Origin: Collinsella aerofaciens
Lineage (GTDB): Bacteria > Actinomycetota > Coriobacteriia > Coriobacteriales > Coriobacteriaceae
DNA: 40,388 nucleotides
NCBI RefSeq assembly: GCF_009876115.1
Contig: NZ_WWSY01000020.1
Span: 1 to 40,388 of the forward strand
Direction of reading: 5' to 3'
Shown here: piece by piece, positions 33,856-40,388 of the stretch
How the letters are laid out: every line of letters begins with the position of its first letter
How positions within the stretch are numbered: position 1 is the stretch's first letter
The notes under the pieces: model-generated
Databases searched by the model: none
What the model saw: only the letters and a program-made list of their open reading frames with translations
What the model was told of the DNA's origin: nothing
Position numbers and translations under genes: made by a program

Positions 33856-34347
33856 ATGGCTGCTTCGAATCCGCCTAAGGGGAGCGTTTCTTCTTCGTCC
33901 ATCAAGCCGGTTACGCGCAAGGCCGTGCGTTGCCAGCGCGAGGTCGCCTGGCTTGTCACACAGGCGGCGGGCAAACTCGTGGCGAACACGGAAGACGTCA
34001 ATGCGCCCACACCGAGCTTTGTGCTGGCAGCGGCGCTGGATCGAGTACGCCAGCTGGAACTCGCCGCACAAGAAGACGGCGGCCATCTTGGCTACCAAGA
34101 CGCTATGGCGCCCGACCTGTTGACCTTTTGTCGCATGACCAAGTTGCCCGCCGCACCCAATGCGCTTTCGGACGCAGGCTACATGTTTACGCTTTCGGGC
34201 GCGGACCTTATCCGCGATATCTACGCATACTGCAGCGAGCTCGCCGAGCGCCACGTCTTTGGCACGGCTGAAGTCAAACCGGGAAATGTCATCAAGCTGG
34301 TTCTCAGGCTGTTCCTGATGGACGGGTTCGGGGCCATGCCGGCGTAA
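33856..34347 (+). CDS. Hypothetical protein, unrecognised
   Basis: A 163-residue, mostly helical soluble protein. A Ser/Lys-rich N-terminus (residues 1-25) is followed by helices such as VAWLVTQAAGKLVANTED, FVLAAALDRVRQLELAAQEDG and LSGADLIRDIYAYCSELAERHVFG. No motif or membrane segment was recognised. A strong ribosome site (GGGAGGG) lies 5 bases before ATG 33856 and codon use matches the genome, so it is probably real. It is divergent from the 33275 gene and convergent with the AlbA_2 regulator; its role is unknown. Confidence 0.6.
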   Translation: MAASNPPKGSVSSSSIKPVTRKAVRCQREVAWLVTQAAGKLVANTEDVNAPTPSFVLAAALDRVRQLELAAQEDGGHLGYQDAMAPDLLTFCRMTKLPAAPNALSDAGYMFTLSGADLIRDIYAYCSELAERHVFGTAEVKPGNVIKLVLRLFLMDGFGAMPA

Positions 34348-34393
34348 GCCGAGTCTTTAGCATCACCGTCGACTGGGCAACAACCGCTTTACC

Positions 34394-34442
34394 TTAGTGG
34401 GCGCCAATCGAGGGTCGATTATTGGGTCGCCTCGTCCACTAA
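34394..34442. repeat. Hairpin between convergent genes
   Basis: Outer arms TTAGTGG and CCACTAA enclose an inner AATCGA-ggg-TCGATT. It lies between the convergent genes ending at 34347 and 34448, where a bidirectional terminator would be expected, but no T-run is present. Confidence 0.4.
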
Positions 34443-34447
34443 CGCAT

Positions 34448-35914
34448 TTATTCCACGCGCTCTGACAGTCGATATTTGCGGTTGCGGCTTGTCGACGGCG
34501 CCGTGGGCTCAAGCTCGCCTTGAGCAATGAGCGCGTTGACGCGCGACCTAACCTGGGAAATTGTAAGCCCCGTGCGTTTTGCCAGCTCACGCGTCCCCAG
34601 CTCGCCGTAGTGTTTGAGTGCCGTCACAATTAAGCCTCCGCCATGATCGACCGGCTCGATCTTTGAACGGTAAAGTACGACCTTGAACCGATCGAACCCC
34701 GGGCAGAACAGGGGCTCGGCCAGACCATGCGCGCGCATGGCATCGATCATCATCGGGATGCCCGAGCCATTGCCCTCAGCCGGCGAACCTGCGCCATCCG
34801 GAAGCGGGACAATCGACATGAGTTTCACGAGCGTCGCGTTACGGCATCGGGAGCTGCCGTCAAACAAGTTCTCTCGAGTCTTTCCCCCGTAAAGGCCGCC
34901 AGGATTCGTCACCTCGACACGATCGTCAAAGACGTCGACGGCGATCGATTGCCCACAGAACCGATCCCCGTATTCCCTGTGGATAACCGCGTTGGCGACT
35001 GCCTCGCGCAGGACCTCCTCGGGGATCTCCAGCGAGTCGATACGCGAGACGCCTTGGACGGTCGAGATGCGGCGCAGGTTTTTGGCGACAGCTGCGACGG
35101 CATCCGAAATCATCTCGCCTAGGGTGCCCTCGCAGACTGTGCGGTCCATAAACCTTAGTGGCCCCGCAGCTCCCTTTTGAGTTCCCACGTGGACAGCCAC
35201 ATCAATGAAGAGCTTGGGATAGAACTGCTGAGGGTAAACGCCCGCGGCAAGGAGGCCGGCCTTGGTAACATTGCCCTGGAAGTCGAGGAAATTCAGACGC
35301 TCCATCTTTGTCTTCTTGTCCGCCGCACCGCGCATCGCTCGAGGCGTCAGCGAATAGGCACGCTCTATCGTGCGGTCGACCATCGACTCGTCGAGATCGC
35401 CCACACTCGTACCGGGCACCGCATCGCGATCGCTAGGACTCGTCCGTTCATATGACGACAGTGCCAAAACCTCGGTCGACGAAAGCGGGACATCTTTGTC
35501 ATCGATGCGTTTGTAGCTGCCACCTTGAGCGCCCCGCTCTATGACATAGCAAGGCTTGCTCGACGGGTCGAGCTCCTCAATCGTGATGACCAGAACCACG
35601 GTGCCCTGGAGCTCCACGCGCTCAATGGTGTATTTGGGCGGATTGGCCAGCTTTCCACGACCGCCGGCATCGCCCATGCCCGCCACGAATTGGTTGAGCA
35701 CTTTCTCGGTCTCAAAGTTTGTAACTGGGACAAAACCCGCGTGCTCGCTCACTCCGAGTACGATGATGCCGCCGGCGGTGTTTGCGAAAGCGCTGACCGT
35801 TTCCCATACGTCGCGGGAAAGTGTCGTGGCGCTCTCCTTGACCTCGACGTTAAGATCGTCCGAGCCCATGCGCCTTAAAGACTCGAGCAGACCGGTCAGT
35901 TCGTTTTCGTTCAT
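34448..35914 (-). CDS. AlbA_2 (Schlafen) / winged-helix regulator
   Basis: A 488-residue protein of the COG2865 type. Residues 18-140 form an AlbA_2 domain (LNVEVKESATTL, AFANTAGGIIVLGVSEH, VLVITIEELDPSSKPCYV), found in Schlafen proteins and many bacterial regulators. At about 298-345 there is an ATPase-like region (LREAVANAVIHREYGD, AVDVFDDRVEVTNPGGLYGG) related to HATPase_c_4. Residues 430-485 form a winged helix (LKHYGELGTRELAKRTGLTISQVRSRVNALI). This architecture suggests a DNA-binding regulator, often linked to defence or stress, though targets are rarely known. AAAGGA lies 7 bases before ATG 35914; a GTG two codons earlier is possible. A duplicated array of TTATCTCTC boxes lies just upstream, probably its own binding region. 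Confidence 0.85.
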   Translation of the reverse strand: MNENELTGLLESLRRMGSDDLNVEVKESATTLSRDVWETVSAFANTAGGIIVLGVSEHAGFVPVTNFETEKVLNQFVAGMGDAGGRGKLANPPKYTIERVELQGTVVLVITIEELDPSSKPCYVIERGAQGGSYKRIDDKDVPLSSTEVLALSSYERTSPSDRDAVPGTSVGDLDESMVDRTIERAYSLTPRAMRGAADKKTKMERLNFLDFQGNVTKAGLLAAGVYPQQFYPKLFIDVAVHVGTQKGAAGPLRFMDRTVCEGTLGEMISDAVAAVAKNLRRISTVQGVSRIDSLEIPEEVLREAVANAVIHREYGDRFCGQSIAVDVFDDRVEVTNPGGLYGGKTRENLFDGSSRCRNATLVKLMSIVPLPDGAGSPAEGNGSGIPMMIDAMRAHGLAEPLFCPGFDRFKVVLYRSKIEPVDHGGGLIVTALKHYGELGTRELAKRTGLTISQVRSRVNALIAQGELEPTAPSTSRNRKYRLSERVE

Positions 35915-35975
35915 CTGCACGTCCTTTCGCTCGGTTCTGCGAAGAATGCCGCGGATAGATTTCCCTCGTCTCTCA

Positions 35976-36042
35976 GTTATCTCTCGTAATTATCTCTCAT
36001 CTTTCTGTTATCTCTCATATTAGAGATGAGTGAGAGATGAAA
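35976..36042. promoter_or_regulatory. Operator-like module, copy 1
   Basis: Contains TTATCTCTC at 35977, 35990 and 36008 (13 and 18 bp apart), followed by inverted boxes (GAGATGAG, TGAGAGATGA). It starts 61 bp upstream of the AlbA_2 regulator start. Identical in about 59 of 67 positions to copy 2. Confidence 0.8.
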
Positions 36043-36140
36043 GATAAGATGTCTGTCATCTGTTTCATTTAAACATGTTGTTGCTGGTAAAACAATCTAT
36101 ATTGAGACAATACCATGGTTGCCCGTCTCTTTGCAGCATT

Positions 36141-36207
36141 GTTATCTCTCATATTTATCTCTCATCTATCTGTTATCTCTCGTATTAGAGACGAATGAGA
36201 TATGAGA
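36141..36207. promoter_or_regulatory. Operator-like module, copy 2
   Basis: TTATCTCTC at 36142, 36155 and 36173, with the same 13 and 18 bp spacing as copy 1, then inverted boxes. It lies exactly 165 bp from copy 1. The 98 bases between the copies are AT-rich and not duplicated. Confidence 0.8.
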
Positions 36208-36223
36208 GTTGTGCGGGCGGCGG

Positions 36224-36319
36224 ATGAGCGTGGATTATGAACGGTCGGATATCGAGAGTGGATATTTGGACGGTTTTTGGGCTTTTGGCGGCCGATTTCG
36301 TCCGAAAATCCACGCTCAT
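36224..36319. repeat. Inverted-repeat element with ATGAGCGTGGA ends
   Basis: ATGAGCGTGGATT (36224-36236) and AATCCACGCTCAT (36307-36319) are perfect 13-bp inverted repeats 70 bases apart. The same ends recur at 40244-40311. No gene lies inside. Confidence 0.75.
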
Positions 36320-36368
36320 TCGGCATGCGTCCGGAAATCCACGCTCGTGTGTCCGAAAATCCACGCTC
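36300..36368 (+). repeat. Three direct repeats GTCCGAAAATCCACGCTC
   Basis: Copies at 36300-36317, 36330-36346 (GTCCGGAAATCCACGCTC, one change) and 36351-36368. They end 32 bases before the -10 of the M16 peptidase promoter. Confidence 0.8.
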
Positions 36369-36378
36369 GTGCGGCAGA

Positions 36379-36406
36379 TTGGTCGAAGGCCCCATATGGG
36401 TATACT
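36379..36406 (+). promoter_or_regulatory. Probable promoter of the M16 peptidase
   Basis: TTGGTC at 36379-36384, 16 bases, TATACT at 36401-36406. The -10 is good and the -35 moderate. The transcript would have a leader of about 45 bases. Confidence 0.55.
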
Positions 36407-36458
36407 CTCGGGGATTCGACTCGATTCGCCCCCGCTGGGGCGTCAAAGGAGACTGCAT

Positions 36459-39400
36459 ATGCCCACCACCTCAACCGACCCGCGCGCCGCTGCCGCCGCG
36501 CTGCTAGTGCCCGGCACTACCTGCCACGGCTTTGCCGTCGAGCGCTGCGAGACCGTGCCCGAGCTCGACTCGGACGCCTATGTGCTGCGCCACACCGCCT
36601 CGGGCGCTCGCCTGCTGTACCTGGCATGCGATGACGAGAACAAGGCCTTTGCCATTGGCTTTAAGACGCCGCCGGCCGATTCCACCGGCGTGTTCCATAT
36701 TCTTGAGCACTCGGTACTGTGCGGGTCGGCCAAGTTTCCCGTCAAGGAGCCGTTTGTCGACCTGATCAAGAGCTCCATGCAGACGTTTCTCAACGCCATG
36801 ACCTACCCCGACAAGACCATCTACCCCGTTGCCACCACCAACGAGCAGGACCTGTACAACCTGATGGACGTGTACCTGGACGCGGTGTTCAACCCGGCCA
36901 TCTATACCAAGCCCACCATTTTTGAGCAGGAGGGCTGGCACTACGAGCTGGACCTGCCGGAGAGCGCCGAGGGCGAAGGCGACAGCAGCTCCGCGAGCCT
37001 GCGCGAGGGCACGCTGCGCTATAACGGCGTGGTGTTCAACGAGATGAAGGGCGCGCTGTCCGACCCCATGAGCGTGCTGGACGACGCCGTCAACGCCGCG
37101 CTCTATCCCGACACCGCCTATGCGCACGAAAGCGGCGGCGACCCGCGCGCGATTCCCGCGCTCACCTACGAGCAGTTCCTGGACACGCATGCGCGCCACT
37201 ACAATCCTTCCAACTCCTACATCACGCTCTACGGCGACCTGGACGTGGACCGCGCACTGGCCTTTTTGGACGAGCGCTATCTGTCGCAGCCGAGTGCCGC
37301 AAGCCGCCGCATGGACGCAGCCGTTGCCGCCGGCGAGGACCCGTCCGCGCTGGCGCCCAATCCGCTGGGCGTGCAGGCGCCCGTGACCTGCGAGTACAAG
37401 CACGTCGAGATGGCCACTACACCCGAGAACGCCCTGGTGGGCCTGGGCCTTGTGTTGGGCAGCGCGCTCGACCGCAAGCGCACGATCGCGGCGGATATCC
37501 TGTTTGAGGCACTGCTGGGCTCCAACGAAGCACCGGTTAAGAAGGCCATTCTGGCCGCCGGCCTGGGCGGCAACGTGGTGAGCTACACCGCGGCCGAGAG
37601 CCTGCAGCCCTACGAGCTCATCATGCTGCAAAACGCGCAGCCCGGCGTGGCGCGCGAGCTGCGTCGCATGTTCCAGAACGCCTGCCGCGACCTGTGCGAG
37701 CACGGCGTTCCGCGCGAGCGCCTGGAAGCCATCATCAGCAGCAACGAATACGATCTGCGCCAGCGCGACTACGGCATCGCCGACGGCGTGGCCATTGCGT
37801 GCGACGCGCTGAGCACCTGGCTCTACGATGACGACGCCGCGACGCTGGCACTCAAGTACGGCCCGGTGTACGAGGAGCTGCGAGGCGAGCTGGACGGCAG
37901 CTATTTTGAGGACCTGCTGCGCGAGCTGGTGCTGCAGAACGATCACATGGCGCTCGTCGAGCTGGTGCCGGTGGACGCCGCCGAGGGTTCGGAGGGTGCC
38001 GAGGCCATCGAGCTGGCAGCCAAGCGCGACGCCATGACCGATTCCGAGCTGGCCGACGTGGTCGAGCGCACGGCCGCGCTGCGTGCCGCGCAGGAAGCCG
38101 AGGACACGCCCGAGGACAAGGCCACGCTGCCGCGCCTGCGCGTGTCCGACATTGGCGAGGCGCGCCCCGAACCACCGCTGGTCGTGGACACGACCGCGCC
38201 CATCGTCTGTCTGCGCCACGACATCCCTACCAACCGCCTGGCCTACGCCATGCAGTATTTCGACCTGAGCTGCGTCGCGTTTGAGGACCTGCCCTATGTG
38301 ACGCTGCTCTGCCGCCTGCTTAAGCAGCTGCCCACGCGCGAGCACTCGGCCGAGGAGCTCGACAACTTGCTCGCTGGCAAGCTGGGCTTTTTGAGCTTTA
38401 CGACCGAAGTCATGACCCAGCCCGACGTGGACGGCGTGCGCCCCTACCTGCTGGTGAGCGCCGGCGCCCTGTCCGAGAAGATTGATGCACTGGCGAGTCT
38501 GCCGCGCGAGGTATGGTCGAGCACGCTTTTGGCAGATGCCGACGCCGACCGCGTGCGCGACGTGCTCACGCAGATTCGCATTGGGCTTGAGCAGGGCTTT
38601 ATCAACAACGGCCACTCGGCGGCGCTCGGTCGCGCGATGAGCTACAGCTCGCCTTCGGCCGTGGTGCGCGAGCAGCTTTCGGGCGTGAACTTCTACCTGT
38701 TCCTTCGCAATCTGCTCGACCACTTTGACGAGCGCCTGGACGACCTGCGCGCCAAGCTTACCGAACTGGCAGGCCGCATCTTTGTGGCCGATGGCTGCAT
38801 GGCGAGCTTTACCGGCAGCGACGAGGACTTTGACGCGTACTGGGATGCCGCGGGCAACCTGGGGCTGGGTGCGGGCGATGGTGCCGGCCGCGACGCGCTC
38901 GTGGTGCCGGCGCCGTGCGACCGCCACGAGGCTTTCGTGATCCCCAGCGACATCTGCTTTGCGGCAAGCGCGTGCGACCCGCGTCGCCTGGGCATTGACG
39001 TGACAGGCACTTGGGCCGTGGCTGCCAACGCGCTCTCCTACGACTACCTGTGGAACGAGATCCGCGTGAAGGGTGGTGCGTACGGTTGCGGATTCCGCGC
39101 AGCCGGCGAGCGTCAGGCGGCGTTCTACACCTACCGCGACCCGGCAATCGACCCCTCGATTGAGCGCGTGGCGCGCGCAGGCGAATGGCTCGGCAGCTTT
39201 GAGCCCGACGAAGCCGCCTTTGAGGGCTTTATCGTGAGCTGCGTGAGCGGCATGGACGCGCCGGTGAAGCCGTACGCGCTCACCAAGCGCCGCAACACGA
39301 CCTACCTGGCCGGGCTCGATCCGCATGCGCGCGAGGAGCGTCGCGCCCAGATGCTCGCCGCCACGCCCGGTGAGCTGCGCTCGCTCGGCGCCGACGTGAC

Positions 39401-39497
39401 GCGCATCGCAGCCGAGTCGCCCACCTGCGTCTTTGGCGGCCGAGACGTCATCGCCAAGAGCAACGCCAACTTCAACGTAGTCGACCTGCTGGGCTAG
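36459..39497 (+). CDS. M16C family zinc metallopeptidase (PreP-like)
   Basis: A 1012-residue peptidase of the presequence protease/falcilysin group, which degrades short peptides in a closed chamber. The inverted zinc motif HILEH is at 80-84 (His80, Glu83, His84), with Glu195 in FNEMKGALSDP as the likely third ligand. Family features follow: TYPDKTIYPVATTNEQDLYNLMDVYLDAVFNP early on, the middle M16C-associated domain, and a C-terminal half with IRVKGGAYGCGFRA and FYTYRDP, the Arg/Tyr pair that helps in catalysis. AAAGGAG lies 8 bases before ATG 36459; the open frame extends to 36237 through the repeats and is not used. There is no signal peptide, so it acts in the cytoplasm. Confidence 0.94.
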   Translation: MPTTSTDPRAAAAALLVPGTTCHGFAVERCETVPELDSDAYVLRHTASGARLLYLACDDENKAFAIGFKTPPADSTGVFHILEHSVLCGSAKFPVKEPFVDLIKSSMQTFLNAMTYPDKTIYPVATTNEQDLYNLMDVYLDAVFNPAIYTKPTIFEQEGWHYELDLPESAEGEGDSSSASLREGTLRYNGVVFNEMKGALSDPMSVLDDAVNAALYPDTAYAHESGGDPRAIPALTYEQFLDTHARHYNPSNSYITLYGDLDVDRALAFLDERYLSQPSAASRRMDAAVAAGEDPSALAPNPLGVQAPVTCEYKHVEMATTPENALVGLGLVLGSALDRKRTIAADILFEALLGSNEAPVKKAILAAGLGGNVVSYTAAESLQPYELIMLQNAQPGVARELRRMFQNACRDLCEHGVPRERLEAIISSNEYDLRQRDYGIADGVAIACDALSTWLYDDDAATLALKYGPVYEELRGELDGSYFEDLLRELVLQNDHMALVELVPVDAAEGSEGAEAIELAAKRDAMTDSELADVVERTAALRAAQEAEDTPEDKATLPRLRVSDIGEARPEPPLVVDTTAPIVCLRHDIPTNRLAYAMQYFDLSCVAFEDLPYVTLLCRLLKQLPTREHSAEELDNLLAGKLGFLSFTTEVMTQPDVDGVRPYLLVSAGALSEKIDALASLPREVWSSTLLADADADRVRDVLTQIRIGLEQGFINNGHSAALGRAMSYSSPSAVVREQLSGVNFYLFLRNLLDHFDERLDDLRAKLTELAGRIFVADGCMASFTGSDEDFDAYWDAAGNLGLGAGDGAGRDALVVPAPCDRHEAFVIPSDICFAASACDPRRLGIDVTGTWAVAANALSYDYLWNEIRVKGGAYGCGFRAAGERQAAFYTYRDPAIDPSIERVARAGEWLGSFEPDEAAFEGFIVSCVSGMDAPVKPYALTKRRNTTYLAGLDPHAREERRAQMLAATPGELRSLGADVTRIAAESPTCVFGGRDVIAKSNANFNVVDLLG

Positions 39498-39510
39498 CCA
39501 CAGCAAGCAA

Positions 39511-39547
39511 AACCACCACAAAGGGGACAGGCACCTTTGTGGTGGTT
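39511..39547. terminator. Hairpin after the M16 gene
   Basis: AACCACCACAAAGG, loop GGACAGGCA, CCTTTGTGGTGGTT: a perfect 14-bp stem 14 bases after the stop. No T-run follows, but the stem strength and position suggest a terminator or an mRNA stabiliser. Its loop is complementary to the loop of the next hairpin. Confidence 0.65.
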
Positions 39548-39565
39548 TCGACATTTGCCCAGATA

Positions 39566-39604
39566 AAACCTGCCAAAATAAACCTGTCCCTTTTTGGTAG
39601 GTTT
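39566..39604. repeat. Second hairpin before the cyclo-ligase
   Basis: AAACCTGCCAAAA and TTTTGGTAGGTTT pair with one G-T, enclosing a loop with CCTGTCC. It ends 17 bases before the cyclo-ligase ATG. Confidence 0.65.
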
Positions 39605-39620
39605 GGGAGAGGAAGCCGGG

Positions 39621-40217
39621 ATGGACAAGACTGAGTTGCGGCGGGCGGTGATTGCTCGGCGCGATGCTCTTGATTTGGACTTGCGGGCGGCGAAGTCTGC
39701 TGATATCTGTGCGCGGCTGGTTGAGCTGCTGGGCCGCTTGGATGCCGCGGCGCCGCACACCGTTGCCGTCTATGCCGCGATGGGTTCCGAAGTCGACTCA
39801 GCCGCGTTTGCCGCAGCTGCCGCCAAACGTGGCTGGCGCGTGGCCTATCCGTGCATGCTCTCGGCAACAGACGCCGCAGCTTGTGGCCAGCGCATGTGTA
39901 TGCGGGCAGTTGCTGCCGGCGACGCGGACGCGGCTCCGTTTATCGCCCACCCCACGCGGGCCTTTGCGGCCACGGACATCGACAGCAGCCGCTTCCCTAT
40001 CGTGCCTGCCGAAGCTCTCGACATGATCGTCGTGCCGCTCGTAGCATTCGACCGCACCGGCACGCGCCTAGGCTACGGCGGCGGCTGCTATGACCGCTAC
40101 CTGCCCATGCTCTCGCCCGTATGTCAAATCGTCGGCATCGCCTTTGACGAACAGCGCGTCGACCACATCCCCACCGATGCCCACGACCTGCCGCTACCCC
40201 ACATCATCAGCGCCTAA
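39621..40217 (+). CDS. 5-formyltetrahydrofolate cyclo-ligase
   Basis: A 198-residue enzyme that converts 5-formyltetrahydrofolate to 5,10-methenyltetrahydrofolate with ATP. The N-terminal ELRRAVIARRDAL matches the family's 'K/R-x-x-R-R-x-x-L-x-x-R' start. VAVYAAMGSEVDSAAFAAAAAKRGWRVAYPCM is the substrate-binding region, and RTGTRLGYGGGCYDRYL (GYGGGCYDR at 151-159) is the nucleotide-binding signature. IVGIAFDEQRVDHIPTDAHDLPLPHII near the end is also typical. One usual Tyr of GGGYYDR is Cys here. GAGAGGA lies 7 bases before ATG 39621. It follows the M16 gene after two hairpins on the same strand. Confidence 0.94.
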   Translation: MDKTELRRAVIARRDALDLDLRAAKSADICARLVELLGRLDAAAPHTVAVYAAMGSEVDSAAFAAAAAKRGWRVAYPCMLSATDAAACGQRMCMRAVAAGDADAAPFIAHPTRAFAATDIDSSRFPIVPAEALDMIVVPLVAFDRTGTRLGYGGGCYDRYLPMLSPVCQIVGIAFDEQRVDHIPTDAHDLPLPHIISA

Positions 40218-40243
40218 CGGCTGGCACGCTGCACCCCACAAAA

Positions 40244-40311
40244 ATGAGCGTGGAAAATATCCCACTTTGGGCCTGTTCGGGGGCAAAAAACGGGAGATTA
40301 TCCACGCTCAT
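40244..40311. repeat. Second element with ATGAGCGTGGA / TCCACGCTCAT ends
   Basis: ATGAGCGTGGA (40244-40254) and TCCACGCTCAT (40301-40311) are perfect 11-bp inverted repeats, extended by ATaTCCC/GGGAgAT inside. It follows the cyclo-ligase gene by 26 bases and could serve as its terminator, though no T-run follows. Same family as 36224-36319. Confidence 0.78.
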
Positions 40312-40388
40312 GGTCGCGCGCGCAGACGTGGTGTAAGAGTGTCCTGAGGTCCGTCGCTGCAAGTCCCGATGTTACTCCTTCTTGAGAC

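Noticed and set aside
35976..36207. CRISPR array
   Set aside because: The repeats are short boxes at 13 and 18 bp, without spacers of 30 bases, and no cas gene is nearby.
36300..36368. CRISPR-like direct repeats
   Set aside because: Only three 18-bp copies with unequal gaps of 12 and 4 bases; one copy is part of an inverted repeat.
36504..39758. 1084-codon open frame antisense to the M16 peptidase
   Set aside because: Low-complexity Val/Ala/His/Gln composition, no motif, and the other strand is a clear peptidase.

Overview
The window looks like a high-GC chromosome segment from a Coriobacteriia actinobacterium, most probably Collinsella or a close relative. This is inferred from gene content and style: a Tad/Flp pilus operon without an outer-membrane secretin, a Firmicutes-like T-box ahead of pheS, frequent GTG/TTG starts, strong GGAGG ribosome sites and dense translational coupling. 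No species name can be proved from the sequence alone.

Layout. 1-667: a toxin-antitoxin pair on the minus strand (BrnT-like toxin, ribbon-helix-helix antitoxin). 726-10328: one long minus-strand operon for a Tad pilus: cpaB, tadZ/cpaE, tadA/cpaF, tadB, tadC, an Flp pilin, a small membrane protein, a second pilin-like protein, a TadE-like protein, a large TadG-like protein, a second TadE-like protein and a DUF192 protein. Most genes overlap or abut. An 11-bp inverted repeat lies upstream. 10528-14674: rsgA with its terminator, then a calcium-type P-type ATPase. 15117-16643: pyruvate kinase (plus strand) with a strong terminator. 16780-20506: a phospholipase C-like protein and a nickel/cobalt ECF transporter (cbiMN, cbiQ, cbiO) preceded by a palindrome that fits the NikR operator form. 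20671-24770: pheT and pheS behind a T-box leader. 24890-28001: M32 carboxypeptidase (plus) and glmM (minus). 28085-31569: a DUF4012 membrane protein and a DMT-family exporter. 31859-31933: tRNA-Val(GAC) with promoter and terminator. 32269-36207: an accessory-like stretch with a DUF5710 protein, three unrecognised proteins and a Schlafen AlbA_2/winged-helix regulator. 36459-40217: an M16C metallopeptidase and 5-formyltetrahydrofolate cyclo-ligase.

The most unusual signals are non-coding. Upstream of the AlbA_2 regulator is a 67-bp module of three TTATCTCTC boxes plus inverted boxes, duplicated with a 165-bp period and identical internal spacing. Two elements with matching ends (ATGAGCGTGGA / TCCACGCTCAT) flank the M16 and cyclo-ligase genes, the first carrying extra direct copies. 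Two hairpins whose loops are complementary sit between those genes. Large nested palindromes lie between rsgA and the ATPase and between pheS and pheT. These look like families of small structured repeats plus one genuine operator array; genome-wide searches would decide.

Start sites were chosen from ribosome-binding sites and overlaps, so several genes are shorter than the longest open frame. All functional names rest on motif recognition by eye; no database search was possible.
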